This document shows positions 52,229-61,158 of a stretch of 64,000 bases of DNA, piece by piece. The first letter of the stretch is position 1; each line of letters opens with the position of its first letter. Under the pieces are notes generated by a model. It saw nothing but the letters and a program-made list of their open reading frames with translations, did not search any database and was not told where the DNA came from. Position numbers and translations under genes: made by a program. Source of the stretch: Christensenella sp034926635 (lineage in GTDB: Bacteria; Bacillota; Clostridia; Christensenellales; Christensenellaceae). The stretch covers positions 1 to 64,000 of the forward strand of contig JAYFQX010000007.1 of NCBI GenBank assembly GCA_034926635.1. Reading direction: 5' to 3'.

Positions 52229-53377
52229 ATGAAAAAAAGAATGTTGGTTGTAACAGTATGCCTGTTGCTCGTTGTTGCAATGCTTGCAGGCTGCTCAACG
52301 CCGGCAGCGGAATCGTCCGCGCCTGCGGAGACGCCGGAAGCTACAGCGGCGGAGTCGGCGGCAGTGGAATCGTCCGAGAGTCCTAAGGAATCCGCGACGA
52401 CGTCTACGGATGCGGACAAAGCGGTAAGCTCGGATTTAAAACTGGGAGATTACCAGCCGAAGAAAGATGAGTATAATTTCTATTTTACTTACAAACTAGT
52501 TCATCCGTGGTGGGATTCTGTAGGCCTAGGTTTAAAGGATGCCCAAGAGCAGTATGCGGCAAAGGGTATCAAAATTAATTATGAATATACCGCGCCGGTT
52601 ACTCCGGATGCTACGGATCAGGTGAGTAGGCTCGAACAGGCAGCAGGCAGAGGCTTTGATGTAATTGGTGTAGATGTAAACGATATTAAAATCGTTACGC
52701 CCACCATCAATAACCTGATTGAGCAAGGCGTTAAGGTGATGACGTTTTCCAGCTCTGACGCAACAAAAGAGGATGGTTGCAAAAGAATTGCATATGTAGG
52801 GAATACCCATAACTATCAGGACGGCGCAGATCTCGCAGAAGTACTTGCGGAAAAAATCGGTTATAAAGGTCAGGTAGCCGCGCTCGGCGGAACTATCGGC
52901 GCACCCTGTCATGATGACCGCATTAAAGGTTTTAAGGATATTATGGCGAAGTATCCTGATATCGAAGTAGTAGAAATTCAGTATGACAACGACCAGGTAG
53001 AGCAGGCGCTTACCTATGCGGAAGGTTTCCTACAGAAATATCCGGACCTGAAAGGAATTTTCTGCAACAACATGGGAAATCCGATTGGCGCAGCGCAGGC
53101 TGTAGTAGATGCAGGGAAACAGGATGATATCGTATTGGTCGGCATGGATCACGACCTTCGTGCACTGGAATACCTCCGCGATGGTGTAATTTCGGCTTTG
53201 GGTGTGCAGGATTGCTATAAGATGGGCTTTGATACAATTCAGACGGCAATTATGATTGCAGACGGACTTGAACCTGGTGCTGACACCTATCCGGAGCAGA
53301 CAGAAGAACAAACGACAATTATTTATCCGGAAGGTGCGCAGGCAATGATCGACAAGCTTTACCCGGATGAGCAATAA
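52229..53377 (+). CDS. Sugar ABC transporter substrate-binding lipoprotein (RbsB-like)
   Basis: The 382-residue protein has a lipoprotein signal (VAMLAGC), an acidic Ser/Ala/Glu-rich linker (about 24-70), then a periplasmic-binding-protein type 1 fold. FYFTYKLVHPWWDSVGLGLKD opens the domain, QAAGRGFDVIGVDV marks the first lobe, and FCNNMGNPIGAAQAV and VLVGMDHDLRALEYLRDG the second. It delivers a sugar or related ligand to the ATPase and permease that follow. The ligand is not known; the VOC protein and isomerase downstream suggest an unusual sugar or sugar acid. Confidence 0.9.
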   Translation: MKKRMLVVTVCLLLVVAMLAGCSTPAAESSAPAETPEATAAESAAVESSESPKESATTSTDADKAVSSDLKLGDYQPKKDEYNFYFTYKLVHPWWDSVGLGLKDAQEQYAAKGIKINYEYTAPVTPDATDQVSRLEQAAGRGFDVIGVDVNDIKIVTPTINNLIEQGVKVMTFSSSDATKEDGCKRIAYVGNTHNYQDGADLAEVLAEKIGYKGQVAALGGTIGAPCHDDRIKGFKDIMAKYPDIEVVEIQYDNDQVEQALTYAEGFLQKYPDLKGIFCNNMGNPIGAAQAVVDAGKQDDIVLVGMDHDLRALEYLRDGVISALGVQDCYKMGFDTIQTAIMIADGLEPGADTYPEQTEEQTTIIYPEGAQAMIDKLYPDEQ

Positions 53378-53404
53378 ACTGTAAAAATAATAAAACGTGA
53401 TTCT

Positions 53405-53434
53405 TTTCCACCCCGCAAAAGCGGGGTGGAAAAT
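53405..53434 (+). other. Strong hairpin between binding-protein and ATPase genes
   Basis: TTTTCCACCCCGC and GCGGGGTGGAAAA form a perfect 13-pair stem with loop AAAA and no following T run. Such a structure usually stabilises the upstream message and lowers read-through, giving excess binding protein over transporter. Confidence 0.8.
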
Positions 53435-53473
53435 ATATTCTGCACAACGTACATATGAGTTTGGAGGGCGCTT

Positions 53474-54961
53474 ATGTCTGAATTTATCTTAGAAATGAAA
53501 GAAATCACCAAGGAATTTCCAGGGACGCTTGCCCTGGACCATGTTGATTTCAGCATCAAGCCGGGCGAAATTATGGCGCTCATTGGGGAAAACGGCGCAG
53601 GAAAAAGCACCTTGATGAATGTATTAATGGGAATCCACCAGCCAAACAAAGGACAAATTATCTTGGACAAAAAGGTGGTTGAAAACCGAAGACCAAGGGA
53701 AGCGCTGGATAGGGGAATCGGGATGGTGCCTCAGGAACTTAACTTGGTAAGCGATATTTCTATAGCAGAAAATATTTTTTTGGGAAACCATCAGAAAAAA
53801 AATAACGGAATGATCGATTGGGAAAAAACATATGAAAAAGCGGAAGAAGCGTTAAAACAGCTTGATGTAGAAATTGATCCCCGAAAAAAGGTGAGTGAAA
53901 TTTCTGCTGCATATCAACAATTGGTATCTATTGCCAGAACCTTGGTTGCGGGATCGCGCATCATTATTTTTGACGAGCCGACGGCTTCGTTGACCCTGAA
54001 CGAAACACAGCACTTGTTCCATAATATACGAAAATTGAAAGCGGCAGGAAAATCTATTATTATTATTACCCATCATTTGGATGAGGTAGAAGAACTTTCC
54101 GACAGAGTCAGCATTATGCGTGACGGAAAAATGGTAAAGGTTGGCTTGACGGCGGAAATGCCTATCGAGGAAATGATATTCCATATGGCAGGTGAAAAAG
54201 TCGAAAAAGCCACGAAAGAAAAACGGAATTATTCAGAAGAGGAATTTTTTTCTGTTGCTGATTTCTCTCGAAAAAAAGAATTTGAAAATATTAATTTTTC
54301 TGTACGTAAAGGAGAAATTTACGGCATAGCAGGCTTGGTAGGGGCAGGACGTACAGAACTTTTTAGTTGCATTTATGGGCTTACCAAGCGTGATAGCGGC
54401 ACGGTTAAGATGGCAGGAAAAGAAATTAATATCAAGTCCCCTTATGATGCAATTGCTCATGGGATTGGGCTTGTGCCCGAAGAACGCCGCAAACAAGGAA
54501 TGTTTCCTGTAATACCTGTTTACGAGAACATTATGCTCCCCTCCTATGATAAAATAACAAAAGGCACTGTCATTAATTTTGCGGCGGCGAAAAAAGAGGC
54601 GGACGAGTATATCAATAAACTGCGGATTAAAACACCGTCTGGGAACGTGCCCATAAAAAGCCTTTCCGGCGGGAATCAGCAGAAAGTGATCCTCGCGCGC
54701 TGGATGGAAAAAAAAGTAAAACTTCTTATTCTGGACGAGCCAACACGTGGGATTGATGTACGTGCAAAAGGTGAAATATATAAATTAATCCGGGAAATGG
54801 CAGACATGGGGATCACGATTATTGTGATATCTTCTGAGATTGAAGAGCTACTTACAATTTCGGATAGAATGATGGTTATGTTTAACGGGAAGGTCAAAGG
54901 AATCATTACACCGGATGAAACGGTTGAACGTGAAGATATATTGAAAATCGCGCTGCAGTAA
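53474..54961 (+). CDS. Sugar ABC transporter ATPase with two nucleotide-binding domains (RbsA-like)
   Basis: The 495-residue protein has two ABC domains. The first has Walker A GENGAGKST, Walker B IIIFDEPTAS and Q-loop MVPQELNL. The second has the usual altered Walker A GLVGAGRTEL, signature LSGGNQQK and Walker B LLILDEPTRGID. It powers the importer with the neighbouring binding protein and permease. GGAGGG is before the ATG. Confidence 0.94.
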   Translation: MSEFILEMKEITKEFPGTLALDHVDFSIKPGEIMALIGENGAGKSTLMNVLMGIHQPNKGQIILDKKVVENRRPREALDRGIGMVPQELNLVSDISIAENIFLGNHQKKNNGMIDWEKTYEKAEEALKQLDVEIDPRKKVSEISAAYQQLVSIARTLVAGSRIIIFDEPTASLTLNETQHLFHNIRKLKAAGKSIIIITHHLDEVEELSDRVSIMRDGKMVKVGLTAEMPIEEMIFHMAGEKVEKATKEKRNYSEEEFFSVADFSRKKEFENINFSVRKGEIYGIAGLVGAGRTELFSCIYGLTKRDSGTVKMAGKEINIKSPYDAIAHGIGLVPEERRKQGMFPVIPVYENIMLPSYDKITKGTVINFAAAKKEADEYINKLRIKTPSGNVPIKSLSGGNQQKVILARWMEKKVKLLILDEPTRGIDVRAKGEIYKLIREMADMGITIIVISSEIEELLTISDRMMVMFNGKVKGIITPDETVEREDILKIALQ

Positions 54962-54990
54962 TTCCGCGATGAATTAAAGGAGAGAACAGA

Positions 54991-55989
54991 ATGGAAAGCT
55001 TAGGAAAAAAGAGTTTTTCCCAGACTTTGGGAAATGGAGTAAAGTCGATTTTTAAATCGACGGCAGGCGTTGTATTCGTTGTGACAATCCTGATTACGCT
55101 ATTCGTGAATATCGCTACGAACGGAAATTTTTATACCGCCTACAATATTTCTACTTTTACCCGTACTGCATGTTTTACAATTATCGTTGGATTTGCACAG
55201 ACGCTGGTATTGCTCTTGGGAGGGATAGACCTTTCTGTTGCCAGTATCGCAGGACTCGCCAGCATGATTTTTGCTATGTTGGTGCTTATGATGAACGTAG
55301 ATCCGTTTGTGGCAATTGTGATCGCAATGGTCGCAGGGATCGGGATGGGTGCGCTGAACGGGATTTTTATTTGTGGGCTTGGTCTTACGCCTTTTATTGT
55401 AACACTGGCAACCAGCTCTTTATTTAAAGGTATTGTTTATGTTGCAACGCAAGGTTTCCCGCTTACGGGTATTCCGGAATCAGTTACCGTGATTGGTCAG
55501 GGGTCTTTGGGAGGGATTCTTCCTTACCCGGTAATCGTAATGATTATTTTAGCTGTAATCCTGATTTTTGTTCTGAAACTTACAAGCTTCGGTCGTCATA
55601 TTTATGCAGTGGGCGGAAACGAAGAAGCTTCGAAAATCGTTGGGATCCGTGTAAATAAAACAAAAATGGGCGTTTATTGCCTCGCGGGGCTTCTCTCAGC
55701 GGTTGCTGGTGTGCTCATGGTATTACGCATGGGTTCTTCTCAGGTAAATATCGGGGAAAACTGGGTAATGCCTTCTATTACAGCCGCGGTTCTGGGCGGG
55801 ACATCCATGAATGGAGGCAGCGGCGGAATCGGCGGTACTATTGTCGGTGGATTTTTGATGGCAACGATTTCATACAGCATCAGCTTATTGGGTATTTCTT
55901 CTTATTGGGATCAGGTTGTAACGGGACTTGTGGTTTTGGTGGCAATCTCAATTGACGCAATCCGCCGGAAAAAGCAAGCAAATATATAG
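54991..55989 (+). CDS. Sugar ABC transporter permease (RbsC-like)
   Basis: The 332-residue protein has about eight to ten membrane spans. It shows the family blocks LLLGGIDLSVASIAGL, GALNGIFICGLGLTPFIVTLAT, GRHIYAVGGNEEASKIVGI and the loop VLGGTSMNGGSGGIGGT that contacts the ATPase. It lies 29 bases after the ATPase gene with AAAGGAGAG as ribosome binding site. Only one permease gene is present, so it should act as a homodimer. Confidence 0.93.
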   Translation: MESLGKKSFSQTLGNGVKSIFKSTAGVVFVVTILITLFVNIATNGNFYTAYNISTFTRTACFTIIVGFAQTLVLLLGGIDLSVASIAGLASMIFAMLVLMMNVDPFVAIVIAMVAGIGMGALNGIFICGLGLTPFIVTLATSSLFKGIVYVATQGFPLTGIPESVTVIGQGSLGGILPYPVIVMIILAVILIFVLKLTSFGRHIYAVGGNEEASKIVGIRVNKTKMGVYCLAGLLSAVAGVLMVLRMGSSQVNIGENWVMPSITAAVLGGTSMNGGSGGIGGTIVGGFLMATISYSISLLGISSYWDQVVTGLVVLVAISIDAIRRKKQANI

Positions 55990-56083
55990 AAAATAAACCG
56001 TCCTGTAATGGTCGGAAATAAAAGGAAAGGCAATGCGTTGTTTGGTGAATGCCAAAAACAGCGTAAACGGAAAGGGGAAAAAG

Positions 56084-56611
56084 ATGACATACAAAGAATT
56101 GTTGGAGCATAACAAAAAGAGGACGATCAAGCAAATCGCATTTTTAACAACGGATATTGACGAAGCGGTCAGGCTTTGGGTGGAAAAGTTAAACGTTGGA
56201 CCCTGGACGATTTATACATTCTCCAATGAGACAATGAAAGATTATTGCGTGAATGGGAAGCCTGTAACAGAGCCGTTTGAATTTCAAGTCGCGCTTTCGG
56301 ATATCGGCGACACCAATATCGAGATTATGATGCCAGTAAAAGGACCGAATATTTATGGCGAATTTTTAGCAAAAAAAGGGTCGGGGCTGCATCATTTTAA
56401 GGAGCATATTACGGATGAAAATATGCCGGGATATATTGCAGAAATGAAGGAAAAGGGAATGGAAGTGATCCAGACGGGCTGGTGTGGACCGGACTTCCAT
56501 GCGTATATTGATACGGAACCGGTGATGGGCTTTAACTACGAGCTGGGGAACTGCCCGGAAACAATAGATATTCCTGAGAAATATATCCGTTACTATCCAT
56601 CCAAAGATTAA
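56084..56611 (+). CDS. VOC-fold (glyoxalase/epimerase-like) protein
   Basis: The protein has 175 residues from ATG 56084; upstream in-frame codons lack a site. It has two beta-alpha-beta-beta-beta modules. Probable metal ligands are Gln in IKQIAFLTTD, Glu in EIMMPV, His in GLHHFKEHI and Glu in GFNYELGN. Relatives include methylmalonyl-CoA epimerase-like and lactoylglutathione lyase-like enzymes. Inside a sugar importer operon it probably acts on the imported compound. The reaction is unknown. Confidence 0.85.
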   Translation: MTYKELLEHNKKRTIKQIAFLTTDIDEAVRLWVEKLNVGPWTIYTFSNETMKDYCVNGKPVTEPFEFQVALSDIGDTNIEIMMPVKGPNIYGEFLAKKGSGLHHFKEHITDENMPGYIAEMKEKGMEVIQTGWCGPDFHAYIDTEPVMGFNYELGNCPETIDIPEKYIRYYPSKD

Positions 56612-56627
56612 AATAGGAGGCAAAAGT

Positions 56628-57461
56628 ATGAAGTATGGGATTACGCAATGGAGTTATCCGGGAAATGGCATTTACGCGATGAAGTATGTGGCGGATGCGG
56701 GATATGACGGAATGCAGATTGAGTTGGGCGGTCTGGATAATGGTTATTATATGGGTGAAAAGAAAATCCAGGAAGCATACCGGGAAGAAGCGGCAAAATA
56801 TGGGCTGGAATTTCCCTCCATCGTGCTGAATGACTTAATGTATCATGGGCTGATGGGAAATAAGGACGGAATAGACTTTAAAAGCTGCATGCATGCGCAG
56901 GAACTTATCTTGGAGACGGCGGATGCGATGAGGCTTGATTATGTGATGCTGCCGTTTTTCTTTGAATCGGAAATCAAGACAGACGAAGACTTTGAACGCG
57001 CGGTGGTTTATATCACAGAAATATGTGCAAAAGCGAAACCGTACGGCATTAAGATCGGAGCGGAAACCGCTCTGAATTGGGATAAGCAAATTGCCCTGAT
57101 GGACGCGGTGGAAGCGGATAACCTGGATTGTTTTTTCGATACGCAGAATTATATGTGGTATGATGGATATTCGCAGATAGAAAACATGGAGAAACTTTAC
57201 TCGCGTCTTGGGAATCAACTTCATCTGTGCGATGGAAGCGGTACGCGTGCAGAGGGAGGAACCAATGGCGGGATGCTTCTGGGAGCAGGAAAGGGAGAGT
57301 TTCTGGCGCAGATGGATATCTTAAGGAAGAACAAATTTGACGGATGGATGATCCTGGAAAATATCTATACAAGACCGGCGTTTTACGCAATGAAAGAAGA
57401 TCCCTATGTCTTGGCGGAAAACGAGCTGCGCTATGTAATAGGGATTGTTTCAGAATGGTAA
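56628..57461 (+). CDS. Sugar phosphate isomerase/epimerase (xylose isomerase-like TIM barrel)
   Basis: The 277-residue protein is of the AP endonuclease 2/IolE-IolI type. It starts MKYGITQWSYPGNGI. Likely metal ligands are Glu in IGAETALNWD, Asp in LDCFFDTQNY, His in LHLCDGSG, and Glu in WMILENIY. It is the last gene of the importer operon. It probably isomerises the imported sugar or inositol-like compound; the substrate cannot be told from sequence. Confidence 0.88.
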   Translation: MKYGITQWSYPGNGIYAMKYVADAGYDGMQIELGGLDNGYYMGEKKIQEAYREEAAKYGLEFPSIVLNDLMYHGLMGNKDGIDFKSCMHAQELILETADAMRLDYVMLPFFFESEIKTDEDFERAVVYITEICAKAKPYGIKIGAETALNWDKQIALMDAVEADNLDCFFDTQNYMWYDGYSQIENMEKLYSRLGNQLHLCDGSGTRAEGGTNGGMLLGAGKGEFLAQMDILRKNKFDGWMILENIYTRPAFYAMKEDPYVLAENELRYVIGIVSEW

Positions 57462-57514
57462 TGACTGCGATAGAATAATTCGGGTTCAGTCGCATTTTTA
57501 TTCCTCATAGGCAG

Positions 57515-57544
57515 AGAGGCTGGGAAACGTGGGTTCCAGCCTCT
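57515..57544 (+). terminator. Terminator of the sugar importer operon
   Basis: AGAGGCTGG-GAA and TTC-CAGCCTCT form an 11-pair stem with one bulged G; T-rich sequence follows after a few bases. The U run is interrupted, so efficiency may be moderate. Confidence 0.7.
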
Positions 57545-57579
57545 TCTGGTTGTTTCTATTATTTATTTTATTTTATTAT

Positions 57580-57608
57580 TTGAAAGAAATGCGAAAAACA
57601 AGTATTAT
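57580..57608 (+). promoter_or_regulatory. Promoter of the DeoR regulator gene
   Basis: TTGAAA (57580-57585) and TATTAT (57603-57608) are 17 bases apart. A TATAAT lies a little downstream (57627-57632) and could give a second start. Confidence 0.65.
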
Positions 57609-57665
57609 AAATACAAACAAATATGCTATAATTTAATTTAAGAAGCGAGATGTGGGGAAAAATAT

Positions 57666-58478
57666 ATGTTTAAAGCAGCGCGTCTGGCAAAAATCAAAGA
57701 GGTCATCTTAGATCGTGGGCAAGTTGACGTCGGGACATTAAGCTCTTTGCTCAATGTTTCGGACGTGACGATCCGCAGTGACTTGGAGCAGCTGGAAAAA
57801 GAAAAATTTATTTATCGGACATATGGCGGCGCAGTTCTAAATGAAGATTATTCCAAGCAGCAATATATGCAGGAAAATATAACTGGCGATTCGTTGGAGT
57901 ATGATAAAAACAAGGAAATGATTGGGCAAATTGCCGCAAACCTCATACAAAATAACGAATGGATTTTCTTAGGACCTGGAACAACCTGCTATTATATTGC
58001 AAAAGCGCTTTTAAACCGTGAAAGCGTGCATGTCGTTACCAATAACCTCTATGTAGCGGGGGCATTGGCGCAAAACCGCAATTCGAACGTTGTCGTCACG
58101 GGCGGCAATTTGATTCATAGCGAGATGTCGCTTTCGGGAGATCTTTTTGCCAAATTTTTGAAGAATATTTTTATTGCCAAGGCGTTTATCGGAGTTGGCG
58201 GCGTGGAGTTTGATAGCGGATTCACAGTATCGAACACTTTGGAATTTAACGTTTATCAGAAAATTAAAAAAATTTCGAAAGAATTAATTGTAGTGGCAGA
58301 CCAGTCAAAATTTGGGCACACTTCACTCACAAGTATCGGGCCGCTTACAACGGCAGACACTGTCATTACAAACGACGATATTCCGGAAAAGTATAAATCT
58401 TATTTCTTCCAAAATGGAGTTAAAATTTTCACTTCATACAGGATTAAACCATCTTCAATTCAGGATACCGGCGAATAA
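57666..58478 (+). CDS. DeoR-family transcriptional regulator
   Basis: The 270-residue protein has an N-terminal DeoR winged helix (RLAKIKEVILDRGQVDVGTLSSLLNVSDVTIRSDLEQLEKE) shown here by its start RLAKIKEVIL and RSDLEQLEKE, with YRTYGGAVL after it. A C-terminal sugar-phosphate sensor domain follows (IFLGPGTTCYYIA, VTNNLYVAGAL, VTGGNL, VGVGG-like block). It probably represses the flanking importer genes until a phosphorylated sugar binds. It is followed 40 bases later by an ABC ATPase gene. Confidence 0.92.
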   Translation: MFKAARLAKIKEVILDRGQVDVGTLSSLLNVSDVTIRSDLEQLEKEKFIYRTYGGAVLNEDYSKQQYMQENITGDSLEYDKNKEMIGQIAANLIQNNEWIFLGPGTTCYYIAKALLNRESVHVVTNNLYVAGALAQNRNSNVVVTGGNLIHSEMSLSGDLFAKFLKNIFIAKAFIGVGGVEFDSGFTVSNTLEFNVYQKIKKISKELIVVADQSKFGHTSLTSIGPLTTADTVITNDDIPEKYKSYFFQNGVKIFTSYRIKPSSIQDTGE

Positions 58479-58518
58479 CGTGGAAAGCACATAAAAAAAT
58501 AAGGAGCGTGGGAATGGT

Positions 58519-59988
58519 ATGCCTCAGACTGTACTTAGGATGATAGATGTATGTAAATCCTATCATGAAATTAAGGTTCTCTCGGGGATTAACCTTTCGC
58601 TATATCCAGGACAAATTTGTTCGCTTCTCGGCAGCAATGGGGCGGGTAAAAGCACTTTAACCAAGATTATAACAGGTGAGCTTCGGATGACGAGCGGTCA
58701 AATCCTGCTGGATGAAAAAGCCGTGGATATTGCTACTCCCTATATGGCAAAGCGCCTGGGTATTATCAGTTGCCCACAGGAAGTAACAATTTTCCCCGAA
58801 CTTAGCATTGTTGAGAATCTTTTTTTGGGAAGCGAAGCAAAAAATAAATCCTTGCTTGACTGGGCCTTTATGGAATGCGAAACCAGAACGGTATTAGAGC
58901 GGCTGGGCATAAACGCAGATCCGAAAAAGAAAGCAGGGCAGCTTTCTATGGCGGAAAAATACTTGCTTCAGTTTGGGCGGACGTTAATTCACGATTATAG
59001 AATCATTATACTGGATGAGCTGACGGATTCTTTGACAATGGCAGAAGTAGAGCGTTTATATGGCCTGCTTCATGAATTAAAAGATCATGGGGCGTCAATT
59101 GTATATATCACGCACCGGATTGAGGAAGCAAAAAAAATTTCTAGCAGGATTGTCATTATGAAAGATGGTGAAATTGCGGATATTCTTTCACCGCAGCACG
59201 CGGAAACCGGTGATCTCGCGCAAAAGATGCTGGGAGAAGATATTAAGGAGCATTATCCAAAACTTCCGGTTAAAAAAGGCGGTGTGGTTCTGCGTGTGGA
59301 TGGTCTGCGCAATAAATTTGTCAGCGGCGTCAGCTTTTCATTGCGTGGAGGTGAAGTCTTGGGGATTGCAGGGCTCGTGGGATCAGGACGTACTAATCTA
59401 TTAAAAGCAATCGTAGGGCTGGATAAACTGGATGCGGGAACCGTTACGGCAGTATCGGCAGATCAGCGCAATGCGGCGGGTTTTCGGTCAAATATTGGAT
59501 TTATCCCGGAAAACCGCGACACGCAAGGATTGTTTATGGATATGTCCGTTGCGCAGAATATCACGATTAAGCGCCTGGACAATGTATCGGGATGCAAATT
59601 GATTATACCGCGTGATGAGGAAGAGAAAAGCAAAGATTATATTGCGAGGCTTGGGATCCGTGCAAAAAATGCGCACCAGAAGGTAAAGTATTTAAGCGGA
59701 GGAAACAAGCAAAAGACACTGGTCGCGCGAAATGTTTTTTCACATTGTAACATCTATATTTTTGACGAGCCAACTAAGGGCGTTGATATTGCCGGAAAGG
59801 TTGAAATCTATAATATTATCAATGAGTTAATTCGCAAAGGTGCTGGAATCATTCTGGTTTCTTCTGATTTTTCGGAACTTTCGGGAATGTGCGATCGGGT
59901 TTTGGTGATTCGGAATGGTACGCTTGTTGGAGAATTAAACCAAACAGAATTATCACACCAAAGATTGTTTGACCTATGCAAAGCGTGA
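58519..59988 (+). CDS. Second sugar-type ABC ATPase, no partner permease, altered first Walker B
   Basis: The 489-residue protein has two ABC domains of the RbsA/MglA kind. Domain one has a good Walker A (GSNGAGKST) but Walker B reads LDELTDSL, with Leu in place of the usual Pro, and the signature region is LSMAEKYLLQ instead of the usual S-x-x-x-Q-Q. Domain two has GLVGSGRTNL, signature LSGGNKQK and Walker B IFDEPTKGVD. No permease or binding protein follows. It may use the permease at 54991, or be a regulatory ATPase. Confidence 0.88.
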   Translation: MPQTVLRMIDVCKSYHEIKVLSGINLSLYPGQICSLLGSNGAGKSTLTKIITGELRMTSGQILLDEKAVDIATPYMAKRLGIISCPQEVTIFPELSIVENLFLGSEAKNKSLLDWAFMECETRTVLERLGINADPKKKAGQLSMAEKYLLQFGRTLIHDYRIIILDELTDSLTMAEVERLYGLLHELKDHGASIVYITHRIEEAKKISSRIVIMKDGEIADILSPQHAETGDLAQKMLGEDIKEHYPKLPVKKGGVVLRVDGLRNKFVSGVSFSLRGGEVLGIAGLVGSGRTNLLKAIVGLDKLDAGTVTAVSADQRNAAGFRSNIGFIPENRDTQGLFMDMSVAQNITIKRLDNVSGCKLIIPRDEEEKSKDYIARLGIRAKNAHQKVKYLSGGNKQKTLVARNVFSHCNIYIFDEPTKGVDIAGKVEIYNIINELIRKGAGIILVSSDFSELSGMCDRVLVIRNGTLVGELNQTELSHQRLFDLCKA

Positions 59989-60026
59989 GCCGAAAGATAA
60001 CGATATGTAACGATTGTCTGTGTAAT

Positions 60027-60063
60027 AAAAAACAGGATGCCGGGATGAAGGCATCCTGTTTTG
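60027..60063. terminator. Bidirectional terminator between convergent genes
   Basis: AAAACAGGATGCC and GGCATCCTGTTTT form a 13-pair stem around GGGATGAA with A and T runs on both sides. It serves the ABC ATPase gene and the minus-strand folT gene. Confidence 0.9.
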
Positions 60064-60074
60064 TGAAATAGAAT

Positions 60075-60608
60075 TTATTCGTATAAGGTTTTGAATATTT
60101 TCTGTTTGTTGCGGATCAATACCGCGAGAATCACGATATAAACTGCGCACTGGATATAGGTTGTAGGGGCACGCGTGGCAAGAACAACCCCATAGCTCGG
60201 ACCAAATAGCATGTTGTTCCACGCAGAATTGATCAGCAGGGAACAAATTGTCTGAATAATGGCAACGCATACAGCGATATACCAAATTTTATCTTGCCTG
60301 CGGCGGTCTTTGGAATGATAAAAAAAGATTCCTGCGAGTAAGCCGTAAAGTGCCATTGTTATGGTAAAGCCGGGGAAGTAAGGCCCCGGGAGCGACTTGA
60401 TCAGCAATACTAAGATATCTGTCAGTGCGCCTACCGCAATACCGCCGAGGGGACCGATTGTAGCGCCGGCAAGCATCACGGCGATGGGGGCAAATGATAT
60501 TTTGATATCTTCCGTTAAATAAAAAGAGAGAAAACTGAGAACCACGCCTATGGCGAGGAATACTGCGCAATAAACAAGACGCAGTGTTTTTGGTGCGATT
60601 TTTGCCAT
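60075..60608 (-). CDS. folT: Folate ECF transporter S component
   Basis: The 177-residue membrane protein has about five to six hydrophobic spans. GPLGGIAVGALTDILVLLI and PGPYFPGFTITMALYGLLAG are typical of FolT-like ECF substrate-binding proteins. A tetrahydrofolate riboswitch lies upstream on the same strand, which supports folate as ligand. The energising ECF module (EcfA, EcfT) is not in the window and is presumably encoded elsewhere. AAGGAAGGG precedes the ATG. Confidence 0.92.
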   Translation of the reverse strand: MAKIAPKTLRLVYCAVFLAIGVVLSFLSFYLTEDIKISFAPIAVMLAGATIGPLGGIAVGALTDILVLLIKSLPGPYFPGFTITMALYGLLAGIFFYHSKDRRRQDKIWYIAVCVAIIQTICSLLINSAWNNMLFGPSYGVVLATRAPTTYIQCAVYIVILAVLIRNKQKIFKTLYE

Positions 60609-60732
60609 AAAAATAACCCTTCCTTTCGTAAAAATGGCACGCCTCTACAAAAGAAAGAGTATCAGCCGGAAACCGGAATTCATGTGCATAGCGACAATCA
60701 TCGCGGCAAAAACCGCCTGATTTCTTTTGCGA

Positions 60733-60828
60733 GCAGCGGACGCGGCTTTGCACCGCAAGACAAAAATGTCTTTTCGTTATCAGGCTACATCCCATCCTGA
60801 TACACTTGACGCGCAAAACCTACTCTGC
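60733..60828 (-). ncRNA. Tetrahydrofolate (THF) riboswitch
   Basis: The minus strand carries the THF aptamer pattern: GCAGAGTAGGTTTTGCGCG, then TCAAGTGT, GGATGGGATGT, ATAACGAAAAGA, GCGGTGCAAAGCCGCG and closing CCGCTGC. GCAG (60825-60828) pairs with CTGC (60733-60736). It is 125 bases before folT. No strong intrinsic terminator is seen in the expression platform, so control may be at translation, though short GC stems (GGCGG/CCGC) lie between. Confidence 0.9.
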
Positions 60829-60953
60829 ACATTTTTATGTAGTTGTGTTTTTTAGCAAAGCATATTAATATGCCAGCTTTATAAAATTAAGTATACCATT
60901 CTGCCTGCAATGATGCAAGACGGAAGAGAAGTAACGAATAGCCGATAAGCAGC

Positions 60954-61121
60954 TTACTCTTCTCCAAAAGCAAGGCTTTCGCGCTGTTTTGCGCATTTGT
61001 CGCATGTATAATCACAATCTTTGTTTTTGCAATAGCAAACGCCGTGCAGAGAGTATAAATCCGCACCGCATTTCGGGCAAAAAGCACTGCAGTCTTTTTT
61101 GATCTTTGTTTCTTTTTCCAT
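60954..61121 (-). CDS. Small zinc-ribbon-like protein
   Basis: The protein has 55 residues from ATG 61121 (GGGGGA eight bases upstream). It has eight Cys in CxxC-type groups: FCPKCGADL, VCYCKNKDC and YTCDKCAKQ, able to bind two zinc ions. The N-terminus is Lys-rich. The function is unknown. It lies between folT and a membrane protein on the minus strand. Confidence 0.75.
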   Translation of the reverse strand: MEKETKIKKDCSAFCPKCGADLYSLHGVCYCKNKDCDYTCDKCAKQRESLAFGEE

Positions 61122-61158
61122 CCCTAAATCCCCCAAAGTTAAATTTTAATAAATATCG

